Both the position numbers and the translations under genes were made by a program. This document shows positions 35,201 to 45,609 of a stretch of DNA of 64,000 nt, in pieces (the first letter of the stretch is position 1; each line of letters opens with the position of its first letter). The stretch is from Moniliella sp. 'wahieum' (taxonomy: Eukaryota > Basidiomycota > Moniliellomycetes > Moniliellales > Moniliellaceae). Where the stretch lies: contig RSEE01000035.1 in assembly GCA_003971905.1 (NCBI GenBank), positions 372,001-436,000 on the forward strand, written 5' to 3'. The notes below the pieces were generated by a model that had not been told where the DNA came from, did no database searches, and was given only the letters and a program-made list of their open reading frames with translations.

Positions 35201-37891
35201 ACAGTCGAAGGTACCTCCGCAAAAGCTCATCAATAGGAATATCAGCATCAGCGAGTAGGCCCGCATCTTCATCCGAGTCGTCAGTCTCAGCTCGATCTTC
35301 CTCCATCATCGCACGGTCCGCTTCAGCGTCCTGGTCTTCCTCTCTTCGGAGTACATCCGAAAGAGGAGATAAAGGCGAGTCGGAAGAGGAAGGAGACACC
35401 TCTTCCATATCCGGATGTGCATCATTCGCCCTAACACCTTCAGAAGAGATGCCTGCTTCGGAAGTAGCACATGGTCCAGCGGCAGGAATGTAGCCAGGGT
35501 AGTTCTTGAGAAGCTCTTCAAGGGGAATGTCGGCCGTGGCCAACAAGTCATCATCCTCGTCCTCGTCATCGGCATTTTCGTCGTCCATATGAACGTCCTC
35601 TTCACTCCCCGCACTGTTACGGGGAGAATCGTAAGGAAGTGGGGCATCGACCGAGACGCTTTCGTCCATCGTTTTTGCCAGGGCTGGTTCAGACGCATGA
35701 TCTTTTATAGGAGGGGCGCTTTCACCCAGGTGAGCATCCACCTCGCTCTCTTCTCTGGCAGCCTCTGTTCGTTCGGTTGCCAAACTGGTAGGGCTAGGCA
35801 AGTTGTCAGCATATAAGTTGGCGAGCAAGCTGATCCCTGTGCTGTGATGCCCGGCCGTGTCGCTCATATCGGATCCAACAGAAAGATGATCAGCGTCGGG
35901 TGTTTCAACATCCGTCATGGAGATGCCAGTGAGGTCCTCCTCCTCCTCTTCATCCTCTCCTCCTCTTCCTCAATGAGCTCCATGCCGTTATCGTTGTTAC
36001 GACCGGAAACCGAGTCGTATTCAAATTGAGAGGCGTGCCCTTGAGTCATACCCCGCTGGCGCTGTTCGAGCATGCGCGTACTTTGCTGGAGGATCTGGGA
36101 GAGTTGCTCACGTCCACGCTGCTCGTCTTGCGCGCGAGCGAGATCGGCTTTGCGCTTGCGCACAACAGTGATAGCCAGGCGCCATTGCTTGGCGACTTCG
36201 CGACTTGTGGTACGGGCCAAGGCTCGCACCCTTCGCTCCTCTGCTTTGCGCTCCCGCTCTCTTTTGGATGCCACGCGTTCCCAATACTGGGCAACCATTT
36301 TGGCCACCTTGTGTGTGCCCCGAAGGCGTGCCTCCCTTGCCGTCCGCAACGCCTTGGCACGAGTGGGGACTGCGTCGATCAGAATATCCCAAGCCGACTT
36401 TTCCTGGCACGGCCGCTCGGGAGGCGTGAGGGCGTGGAGGTAGGTGGCAAAAATCCTGGTATCTCGAGAGGGAACACTGCCCATTGCGTTCGGTGGACAG
36501 GCTGAGGGTACGGGTGAATTTACTGGGAGAGCGAGCGGTGCCACAGTCTCATCGGAAGACAAATCTCTCGTGAGTAGAGCATCCGGGTCGGAAAGATAGT
36601 CCACCAGTTTGCCTTGTTGACGGAGGTGATCCATACGAGCCAGAATTTGGCCTTGCCGCGTGGCCAAGGCCTCCACCTCGGACTGAGAAAGATCTTGTCC
36701 ATCTTCCTCAAGAAAATAAGTTTTATTCCACAGGGCGGTGAGGCGCGCTTGCACAGTCTCCGCGTCTGGTTCGGGAGGTCGAGGTGGAAGAGGCCCTTGG
36801 AGGCTGGTCAAGGGAAAGCGAAGTGTAAGCTTGTCAGTCCTTCCTAGGACAGCAGCTTGAGCATAAGTAGCGCGCGCCTCCATGAGCGCTGCATATTCCT
36901 TGGGTAGATGGGCAGGGCTCATGGGACGCCAATCGGGCGCTGGGATAATGCCGAGACGGCCGCGGTACCAGCTGGCAAGAGCCTGTGCCTCATCCGAGCT
37001 AGGCAAGATCGACGACGACGGAAGGGGCCTGGCCCTTATAGCGTCATCATATGGTGACTGGATATGCGGACGTTTGCGAGAAGGAGGATGATTCTCGCTC
37101 ACAGATGGGAAGGGGGAAGTGGAGGGGGACATCGTACTCGGCCCGCTTTCCCGCCGCGCCGGACCCGAGCGGCGACGGGGAGGCGGAGCAGGCAACGCGG
37201 GTGTGGACTTGCGCCGGCCTTTGACCGTAGGAGCGGTTACGCTTTCAGAGGGCGGGACGGTGGGTTCTCGATCCTGGGCCCGGCTCTTGCCCTTGCCCTT
37301 GTCCAGACCAGGAACAGAGGAGGGGACAACGAGGCTGTTTGGCTCAGCATCCTTGGATGTGCGCCGCGCCAACACAATACGAGGACGTTTATTTGGACGC
37401 AAAGAAGGAGGAGGAGTGGCAGAGCTGGGACTAGAGCGGGAAGTGCCGGCGACCGAGGGTGAGGGGGCGTAATAGCGAAGTTGGTGCTTCGGGCGCGGGC
37501 TGGGCATGCTGGCGGGCTGAGGAGCGGCGGCGAGAAGAGCGACGAGTCGAGCTGGTCGACATATCCGCCGAATCATCTTCCGCTGCTGAAGCAAAGCCGC
37601 GCCCAGGGTTAGAGAAAGCGAGCGCAGCAAGCTCGCGGTTTCGGCGGCGGTCCAGTCGCTCTGCCTTGCTCAGTTTAGCAGCAGGGGCGGCACAAGCGCG
37701 TCGGTGGGTGCGGGAGTGGAAGTTGTGGACGCAGAAGAGTATGATTCGCCGAGAACAGCGTCAGGCACGGGTCGTTCATCAGCACCGGCGTCGCGGTCGT
37801 TCGGTGTTCGGACTGCAGGAACTTGCTGGTGAACGCTGGATGCTGCCCCCCCGTCCCCCGGCGGCGGAAGAGCCGGGGATGATGCTGGCAT
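32243..37891 (-). CDS. SWR1: SWR1 chromatin-remodelling ATPase
   Basis: Catalytic subunit of the SWR1 complex, exchanging H2A for H2A.Z. About 1850 residues. The N-terminus is basic/disordered. The HSA domain follows (WDILIDAVPTRAKALRTARE, about 36400-36200), then acidic repeats with two H2A.Z-binding-like motifs, ADIPLEELLKNY and ADIPIDELLRRY. The ATPase shows RPYQQAGLEWLADLYSNG, DEMGLGKTIQTIALL across an intron (34659-34714), LILDEAHIKNF, LLLTGTPLQNNLMDLWSLM and the Swr1/INO80-type long insert before the second lobe (ILIFTQMTKVLDILESFL, TRSGGLGINLTGADTV, AHRIGQTRDVHIYRFV). The end is a Glu-rich run then TVDDYMLRWVEADWAFF. Breaks lie near 37680, 37460, 35950, 35040 and the C7 run 32396-32402. 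The 775-residue ATPase stretch is unbroken. Confidence 0.93.
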
Positions 37892-38906
37892 AGCGAGACC
37901 AGTTAGTGAACACGACAGAACCACACGCTGGTGGCAAGCGTCGAGCGCGTGGCGAGGTGCGTTTGCCTTCAGCTCGCGGTGGGGATGGTGGTGGTGGTGG
38001 CGGTGGCGCGTGCGGCCTCGGTGCTGCGTCAAGCTTCAAGGCCTGAGCCGCAGGCCTCAAGCTGTCCCCGTCTGTGACCTGCTAAAGGGTCACGTGACGA
38101 GCTCGCTTGCTTACGCCAGCAGATGATGATGTCATGCAGCCACGGGGCGCGGCGTGGCTGGGCGTGGCGCGTGAAGCTGTGGTTGGACGGTTTTCCTACC
38201 TTGGCGGTAGCCATGACTTCGGCGGAATACCTGGCTCACATGTCGTCAATGCACAAGGTGTCCGAGGCAGGCCCAGATCAATCATCAAGGTTGCTCTCGC
38301 TTGAACTCACTCTTCTTGGCCCGTATACACTTTGAGATACGCACAACGGCCTCTTTCCTCATGGGGACGAGAAAGTGAAGGCAACCAGTAGCATCACCAC
38401 CCCCTTGTCTCTCTTCGTTTCGCGGTTGGAGTGACGAACTCCAATCAGCACTCCCCTTGAGCCTTTCAATATAGGCGTCAACTTGGCACTGTCCATAACG
38501 TCAAAAGATTGAGTGCAAGTACAGTTTCAAAGGCATGAGACCCAAGACAGACGCAAATACACAACCATTCAAAAAGGTAACAAGGGGGCATCATGGTCCT
38601 GCTGTCCATCGCAGACGTGTGAGACGTCCTAGGCGAACGATTGTAAAAGGGGGTAAGGGTAGAGGGTAACCAGTGAATAAAGGGCCGAGGGAGAAGCGGG
38701 TAGCAGGCAGGGTGCAGGGGTAGCGCATTAGGAGCACAGCGCGACAAACAATGCGAATAAGAGGCGCGAAGAGAAGGACATCATGAGCTCGTGCTAAAAC
38801 TGTGTCTAGAATGGTCTGGCAATCCTCAACTTGAGGGCATAGGCATCTTCATCTCTGGCGTAGGCGAGTACTCGAACTTTTCTGGGCGGGGAGGGGGCCG
38901 CCAAGT
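37892..38906. other. Intergenic, 1.0 kb
   Basis: Upstream of SWR1 and downstream of the cysteine-rich gene. No gene is visible. GTCAAGCTTCAAGG occurs at 38028. Confidence 0.5.
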
Positions 38907-39167
38907 TCATCGGTAGCGGGGGTGATGGCGGGTGTACCTGGGCGGTGGGGCATCCTGGGAAGGTTGGCTGTCCTCGTCTTCGGGGGGCAAGTCGCCGCCA
39001 TCCCAACAGCAGTTAAAACGGCAATCGCAGCATGTGCACCAGTCTTGCCCGATCGTCGCTGCCAGGTGGGGTCAGCAACTGGGGCCGATAGAGACAAGGG
39101 GAGACATACAGTTGGCACACCACGACATCCAGATGCCGGCGCAGAGACCTTCGCACACATCGGTCAT
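38907..39167 (-). CDS. Small cysteine-rich protein, 69 residues, one intron
   Basis: A gene with no long ORF, found by splicing. ATG at 39167 opens MTDVCEGLCAGIWMSWCAN. A GTATGT donor follows the first base of the next codon, and a 51-base intron (39059-39109) has a TTGCTGACC branch-like site and a CTGGCAG acceptor. Exon 2 continues in frame as GQDWCTCCDCRFNCCW, then an acidic/Pro/Gln segment (GGDLPPEDEDSQPSQ) and a TGA at 38907. Exons of 58 and 152 bases give exactly 70 codons. Eight Cys fall in two clusters, the layout of small fungal proteins that are palmitoylated at membranes or bind metal. There is no signal peptide. The family is not identified. Support comes from the splice signals removing an in-frame TGA, and from the Cys spacing. 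Confidence 0.6.
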
Positions 39168-40072
39168 AGTGAACAGAGAGGGGGGGGGCAAGACAGAAGG
39201 TAAAAGGGGGGTGAGAGAGGTGCCAGTGGTGGTGGTGGTGGACTCGGCCCTGGGTTGTACGTGAGATCAAAGATGCAGATCCCTACCACTAGGAAGCTGC
39301 GGAGAGGGCAAAGGTTGGACGAACATGTAGTTCCACGGTGATCGAGTGGCCGGCGACCGATGACTGGAGTGGCTACTGAACGTTGAACAATTGAATGCTG
39401 TGGTCGACCACGGTGCTACGCGAAGGGTGACAGGGTGACAGGGTGGCTTACCACCCGTGATGTGACTGGAGGCCAGACACAGCCCCTGTGCCCACCCCGG
39501 TTAGCCGGTTATGGTTAAGCTAGTGACTAGTGAAAGTCGATGACGATGTGCACTCAAGCTGAGCGAGCGCTTCATTGGCGCCTGTCTTTTTGTCTGCTAT
39601 ACGCCCAGCATGTGGGCGCGGACATGACCACCACCAATTTTAAGTGCCGATTGGGAACTGACGAAATGGCACGTACTCCATACACTGTATCAAAAGGAGC
39701 CGGTGGCCCACAGTGGCTCGCCAACATCCCTAAAAGTTCTCAGTCTGAAGTAGGGTAATACAACAGCAGCAAAATGAAAATACCGTTCATCATCTTCAGT
39801 CACAGAAGAAGACAAACACAGTGAACATGATACGCTGTTAATGTAGGTGCAACACTTCTCAGGTCACAGTCGCACCACATGAGGCCCGAGGGGATGATAA
39901 AAGCAGAAGCCACAAGGGGAGAAATTGAGAAAAGCAAATCATGTAGTGCTTCATATACCACACACATACACAGGTCGACCGTCGATGTGCATGTATATAG
40001 CCCCACTCTTAGAAGTAGAATGAAGCCAATTAGCATCGTATGCCCAGGATAAAGATTCTTTCGAATAAGGTG
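39168..40072. other. Intergenic, 0.9 kb
   Basis: Upstream of the cysteine-rich gene and downstream of PMP3. Contains TGAACGTTGAAC (39378), GGGTGACAGGGTGACAGGG (39424) and CTAGTGACTAGTG (39519). No gene seen. Confidence 0.5.
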
Positions 40073-40390
40073 TTAAGCCTGAAGCTTGTCTTGGTTGTGC
40101 ATGTAGAAGCACCACAACCCTTCAAGCATGCCGGGGAACCAGCCGCATATGGTGAGGATCACGTTGATCCAGAATTCGATGCCACAGCCCTCGCTAAGAA
40201 TAAACACACCAATGGGAGGAATGACAAGGGTGATAAGCCTTATAGAAGGGAAAATCATGACGTTAGCTCACCACCCTCATAGTACACAGGCCATCACTTC
40301 ACCAATTAGGCCTTAGGTTCCACGAAAAGAGAATTCGACGAGACTCTCTGATTGACTCACAATGCCCCAATCGGTGGGTAGTTGCACCAT
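40073..40390 (-). CDS. PMP3: Plasma membrane proteolipid PMP3 (UPF0057)
   Basis: Pmp3 family proteins are two-helix proteolipids of the plasma membrane that affect membrane potential and salt tolerance. The second exon encodes LITLVIPPIGVFILSEGCGI, EFWINVILTICGWFPGMLEG and a short tail ending in a TAA at 40073. The pattern PP-GVF----CG--FWIN--LT--G--PG is diagnostic. The start is probably the ATG at 40390 (MVQLPTDWGI), followed by a GTGAGT donor. The acceptor CTATAAG lies just before the helix. The join as read is one base out of phase, so either the donor differs or a base is missing there. The predicted protein is about 70 residues, normal for the family, though its tail is longer than the yeast protein. 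Confidence 0.85.
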
Positions 40391-41518
40391 GGCAAAGAAA
40401 ACGAGAAGAAAATAAAAGGGAAAGGTAGTGGTGTGGAGAGTAGACGGGTAGTGGAAGAGGTAAAGACTCAAGAAGCGGACAATTACTTCCGCATGATGAG
40501 AGTACTTATATATGCCGGGTGCGGTGGGTCCGGCATAACATTGCTTGCGCCTTCCCCCGGAGCAACAATGGCCAGCAACCGTAGTATTAGGGCACTGAGG
40601 CAGAGGTCATATGCCCCATACTTCACTGCTTCCACTAATAGAAAGGTGGTGCGACCGCGCAAGAGGTAGGACAGGAGCGCGCGCGCTTATACAGGCTGAG
40701 TGGCTTAACCTGTAGCATTTCAACTCAGAACGAGTACTGTGGTACTGATCCATTACAGTCAACTGCCGCCCACTCGCGCATAGAGATCCTGGCATGACGA
40801 TCCTCAGCCTTCCTCAGCATCTCAGCGCAAGCCATGGCTTGTTCATCCACATTATCGATTGTCCTGGGGCCCAACTATGATCAACGTTCAACCTCCCTTA
40901 CTACAGCTTCGCTCCCTATAGTTACGTGTTAGTCATCCATGTCGCCCCCCCCCATCAGTCAGCATATCATACCGCAGCGTCTTGTCGTTTTGAGCATCTT
41001 TTGCGGTCATTGATGTTGCCACCCCCAACTTAGGGTACCGTAAGTCTGGGACTCATAACTCGGGCCTCTGAGTGCTCTCAGTTCCCGTCCTAGCGATGCT
41101 TCCTCCCCTCTAGTAGCAACGAGTCCTTGCATCTTTGAGTATAGTAGTGTACTGCCAAGGAAGCGTATACTTTCGGTCCACTCGCATTCTCCCTGTCTTC
41201 CTCCCGACTCTCCCACAGGTGTTCTGGTTCTGATGAACTGCACCTTCAATTTGACACTTTGAAACTTGTGCTCAGTAACGGACACCATTGTGACCAGCGT
41301 TTGATCACGATTCATTTCTAAACGAGGGCGGAGAGTAGGGTTATTAATAATCGGGCAGAGCGCCCCCCTGCGTGCTGGTGACTCCGCACGCGGCGAGTGT
41401 GTGGCCGTGCGGCCCAGCCAGCTTGGGCGGTGCCGGGGCGACCCGAGAAGGGGCGGCCGAGCCAGCAGCAGACAAGCCTGGCCAGCTCCTCTGCCTCGAC
41501 CTCGTCTGTCCGTCCTCC
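40391..41518. other. Intergenic, 1.1 kb
   Basis: Divergent spacer between PMP3 (-) and the core-1 gene (+), containing both promoters. A GATCAACGTTCAAC word is at 40880. No gene seen. Confidence 0.5.
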
Positions 41519-42963
41519 ATGTCGGCTCGCATGCTCTTCCCCCGCGTCACGCCTGCTGTGCGTCGGGTGGCTGTGCCTTCCCTCCGCACCTTTGCCACTG
41601 CCGCGCCCGCACGCACTCCGGTCACCAAGATCAGCGTCCTCGACAATGGCCTGACCATCGCGACCGAGGCCAACCCGGCGGCCAAGACGGCTACCGTCGG
41701 CGCCTGGATCGGCGCTGGCAGCCGTACCGACGCACCTACTGCCAGCGGCCTGGCCAACTTGTTCAGCCAGGTGGCCCTCCAGTGTATGTGTGCTGCCTGC
41801 GCCCTGTGCTCCATCTGCGAACTGAGCGACTGACCTTGCATTTGTCAGCTTCGGGCGCTGAGGTGGAGAAGCTGGGCTACAAGCTGGATGGGTACACGTC
41901 GCGTGAGTGCACCGCGTTCTATGTCAAGACGTTGGGCGAGGACGCCACCAAGACGGTTGCAGCGCTGGCGGATGTGCTGCAGAAGCCCGACCTGAGCGAA
42001 GCTGCGTTCGAGGCGGAGCGTACCAAGGTGCTCCAGCTGCAGGAGGCCGACAAGCCAATCAAGGACATTGTCTTTGAGCATCTGTATGCCGTTGCCTTCC
42101 AGAAGCAAGCTCTTGGCCAGACCATCGAGGGCGACGAGTCGGTCAAGGAGCTGCTCCCTGGCCAGCTCAAGCTCTTCCAGGAGAAGTACATTGTTTCCGA
42201 CAACACGACCCTCGTTGCCACGGGCGCTGTGAACCACGAGGAGTTGGTGAGTGAGGCGAAGAAGCTCTTCACTACCCTCCCCGCTTCCGCCGACCCGCTG
42301 TTGTTGCCCAAGCCTACCGTGACCAAGTTCGTGGGCTCGGATGTGCGGATCCGTGACGATGCGTACCCCACGTGCAACTTTGCGATTGCGGTCGAGGGAG
42401 CCAGCTACAACAGCCCCGACTATGTCCCCTTGCTCGTGCTGCAAGCCATCCTGGGTAACTGGGATCGTTCTCTGGGTGCTTCGACGCTGCTGTCGAGCCG
42501 CTTGTCGTCGATTGTTGCGGAGAGCGAGTTGGCGATTTCGTACAACCACTTCAGCCACTCCTTCTCTGACACGGGGTGGGGTGTCTATGTCGAATCGGAC
42601 CAGTATGAACGGCTGGACGACACGGCTCACTTTATCCTCAAGGAATGGCAACGCCAGAGCATTGCTCCCACCTTGATCGACGTGGAGCGTGCTAAAGCGC
42701 AACTCAAGGTCTCGCTGGCGCTCAACGAAGGTCTTCCCACCGGCTTGGCCGAGTCGATTGGTCACCAACTGGCCAGCACGGGCAACCGTGTCTCCCTGGA
42801 GCAGCTCAAGGCTAAGATTGACGAGGTGACTCCGGCTGTGATCAAGGCTACTGCGCTCAAGTACCTTTGGGACCGCGATGTTGCGATTGCTGCGTTTGGT
42901 CGCACTGAGGGTCTGTTCCCCTACGACCGCATCCGCGCCGACATGAGCTCCATGCTCTACTAA
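41519..42963 (+). CDS. COR1: Cytochrome bc1 core protein 1 / MPP-beta family
   Basis: An M16-family subunit of mitochondrial complex III (core 1). Start ATG 41519; presequence MSARMLFPRVTPAVRRVAVP. A 65-base intron (41784-41848, GTATGT...GTCAG) joins CTCCAGT to CTTCGGGC, giving VALQSSGAEVEKLGY. The gene is otherwise uninterrupted and clean (459 residues). Conserved core parts are ISVLDNGLTIATEANPAAKT, VGAWIGAGSRTDAPTASGLA, LGYKLDGYTSRECTAFYVKT, VFEHLYAVAFQKQALGQTIEG and NWDRSLGASTLLSSRLSSIV. The zinc site HxxEH expected after the glycine-serine motif is absent: the sequence reads GLANLFSQVALQ. So it is a non-catalytic core-1-like subunit rather than MPP-beta, unless another gene carries the peptidase. 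Confidence 0.88.
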
Positions 42964-44418
42964 TGGCTGGGCTTGGCCCCCACTTTGCTGCATGACAAGC
43001 GAATCAATCCACCAAAACGGAAGTCATCATCCACTCGTAGACTCGTTGGGAGCAGCAAAACGGCGTTAGTCAGTTAACACCCTTGCCTCATCGAGGGGCC
43101 TGACGGGATCGTGCATCCATGGCCTAGGTCAGGTAACCGCTAGTGAGGGTTAGAGGTTGGGCTCACATAAGAAGACTGAGATACTCGACTCGACATGTTC
43201 CTGTCAGGCATCAGACCTCAGGCATAAGGAATCCAGCAAGGTATTCCAAAATCGTTTGCCAAAGGCGGGCTTGGTGCTCAAGATGGGCGACACTGTTCCA
43301 TCTTTTATGCCAGGCAAGAACTGTCGGCGGCGAAGAATGGTGCCAGTGCAGCTTGACTGGTCACGTTGACTGGACCTTAATTGGCCGGTCGGCCACCCGC
43401 TTGAGCCTGCGCCTGATCCATGACCGGAAATTGTACATGATTCATCTTATCGCCTTGACATGGGACCGGCCAAGTCGAGCACAGCCAAACCGAGAACCGA
43501 GGAGGACGTTACGGAGGACCCCGGCTTTTTGCAGACCGGGCTAAAGACGGGTTTGGGGGAAAACGTGGTTCCCGCGCCTCAACTGTGGGGCCGTCGGGGA
43601 CTCTCCGACTGTGCGCAACTCCGCATTCATCGCCCCCACCTAGCCAGGCGATTCAGACGATGACAATATCCTCCTCATTCGTTCTGATTCCCGCGCGAGA
43701 GAGGCCGCCCAACTGCAACGTGTATGGGCCAGCAATGTAGTAAAAGGGTGGTCTATAGTTCCTTGGTCCCAGCCGTACGTTCTGCAAATGATTTGGTTAC
43801 AACAGAGGCTCAATATTTCCAACGGTTCCCTTTCACTTGCTTGGGCCGGGACAAGGCTGCAATGGCACCGCTGCCCTTGGGAGTAAGCCCAGCGACACAG
43901 GACTTCGAATGACCGGATTGTCTTTGGTCTCTGTGCACCTTACGCAAGCTCTCTCCCCAAAGCCCATTCGGGCAGCTGCATCAACCTGGGCATGCATGCG
44001 GGGGACCCCCTCGGTGAAAGGGGAGGAGGAGCGTTGCAATCAAAGCTGCTGCCCAACTCGATGCTGGTGGCCCAGTGACGGTAAAGCAGTGAAGAGTGAA
44101 GCCTATGGATCCGTCGCATGGGGCCCAGGCTCAAAGCTCGGGAGGCACTTGTGTCAAGCAGATTGCAATGTTGCAATGCTTGAAGTGGTCCGTTCAATTT
44201 CCAGGTCACCGGTCGTTGGTCCCGAACGAGTGTGACGTGTGAGGCGCTCAAGGGCAATATTCGCCGCAGCAACCCTACTAGCTGGGCATCGAGGGAGTGT
44301 CTGGTCTTGGGTGCCACTGCGCCTGTTTGGGGATGCGAGCCGGCGTTCCCGTCCGAAGATGACGGTGGCGTGTGCTGATCGCTCGTTCTCACCATCTCTC
44401 TCCAAGATCGTCTTTACA
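42964..44418. other. Intergenic, 1.45 kb
   Basis: Between the core-1 gene and the eL14 transcript start. Several short frames occur on both strands but none has a domain or good splice structure. No tRNA was recognised. The eL14 promoter lies near its right end. Confidence 0.45.
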
Positions 44419-44576
44419 GTACGTGGCCCATTCTCTCGCAGCGCGTCCGCCTGGCGGTCTGACAGGCGCCCGGGTCCGTTGATGAACGAAGGCCGCCTGC
44501 CCCGTCGACCCGCAGCTGCTTGCGCCCACCTGGCTCACGACGTAGCTAACTGTCTTTCCTTTCCTTTGCGGTGCAG
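44419..44576 (+). other. Likely 5'-UTR intron of eL14
   Basis: GTACGT at 44419, a GCTAAC branch site at 44544, and a GGTGCAG acceptor directly before the ATG at 44577 define a 158-base intron ending at the base before the start codon. The exon before it would be purely untranslated. Ribosomal-protein genes of fungi often have an intron at or next to the start. This is read from splice signals only. Confidence 0.7.
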
Positions 44577-44999
44577 ATGTCGACCCAAGTGTCCTCCTTC
44601 AAGCGTTTTGTCGAGGTGGGCCGTGTGGTGCTGATCAACGATGAAACGTCGCCGATCAACGGCAAGTTGGCGGTGATTGCCGAGATCATTGACGCCAACC
44701 GGGCGATCATTGACGGCCCCACCACTGGCGTGGCGCGCCAGCCGTTCCAGTACAAGTACTTGATCCTGACCAAGTTTGTGGTCAAGGACCTGCCCCGCGC
44801 TGCGCGCTCCAAGGTGGTGAAGAAGTACTTTGAGAAGGCCGGTGTGGCGGAGAAGTGGGCGGCGAGCAACTGGGCCAAGACGCTGGCCGCTCGCGAGGCC
44901 AAGAAGTCGACGACCGACTTCCAGCGCTTTGAGATTACCCACCTCAAGCAGCAGCGGAGGAAGCTGCTTGGCGAGGAGCTGAAGAAGACGGCGGCTTGA
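44577..44999 (+). CDS. RPL14: 60S ribosomal protein eL14
   Basis: Cytosolic large-subunit ribosomal protein. The ORF of 140 residues is intact. It starts MSTQVSSFKRFVEVGRVVLI, has the KOW-like segment LAVIAEIIDANRAIIDGPTT, then GVARQPFQYKYLILTKFVVK, and ends with a Lys-rich helix FEITHLKQQRRKLLGEELKK. All are typical of eL14, which is about 135 to 220 residues. GC-rich codon choice (for example GTGCTGATCAACGAT) fits high expression. The start is directly after an acceptor, so the 5' leader is spliced. Confidence 0.95.
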   Translation: MSTQVSSFKRFVEVGRVVLINDETSPINGKLAVIAEIIDANRAIIDGPTTGVARQPFQYKYLILTKFVVKDLPRAARSKVVKKYFEKAGVAEKWAASNWAKTLAAREAKKSTTDFQRFEITHLKQQRRKLLGEELKKTAA

Positions 45000-45031
45000 G
45001 TGCAATGCAATGCAATGCAATGCAATGCAAC
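45000..45031. repeat. TGCAA tandem repeat after the eL14 stop
   Basis: Six head-to-tail copies of TGCAA follow directly after the TGA stop of RPL14 (gagTGCAATGCAATGCAA...). A short simple repeat at the start of the 3' untranslated region. No function can be assigned from sequence. Confidence 0.9.
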
Positions 45032-45609
45032 TCTTTTAATCGCGTCTTCCTCCCCCTGCCCTCTCTGGGCCGCCATGGTCTTTTCCTGTCTTACTTGGCA
45101 GAGCCTTATTATGCACCTTGAGCGGGGGACAGTGGACTGTTCTACCCCCACCTCCTTACCTGGGCCTCCTCCTCGGGCTCGTCATGCGTTGCATGATCCC
45201 CTCTGTCGGCTTGACACTGGACCGCGCACACTCGCCCTGGCCCCAGGCGGATGAAAAATCCATTGTCTTTATGGCGAACAAAGAAAGTGTTGGTTGGTAG
45301 ATGAAGAATCCCTAAATGGGTCTGTTTGTGTGAAGCCAGTGCTTATAGAAATGGAATGAGCGAGGCGAATTCTAAAAGTGCGAGAACGAGTTCAACAACA
45401 TATTGACAAGGCAGGCGCGCGGGGGAAAGGAAGGGAGATGACGGAGTGGTCATTGTCTGTAAGGATGAGGGGGGGGGAGAGTAACAGCAAGGCCCGACCG
45501 AATGCAGGGAGGAAAGACAGAAGTAACCGAGCAAGCAGGCGAGGCGAGGCTCGGAACTTGGGGCCTTCCATCGAAGGTGGCCCCAGGACAAGGGAGAGTG
45601 ACAATTAGC
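45032..45609. other. 3'-UTR spacer between RPL14 and the PAQR gene
   Basis: Tail-to-tail spacer that should contain the two 3' untranslated regions. No gene. Confidence 0.5.

Noticed and set aside
41845-42993. A 382-codon open frame antisense to the core-1 gene
   Set aside because: It lies fully opposite a well conserved gene with GC-rich codons, has no domain, and is the usual mirror effect of biased third positions.
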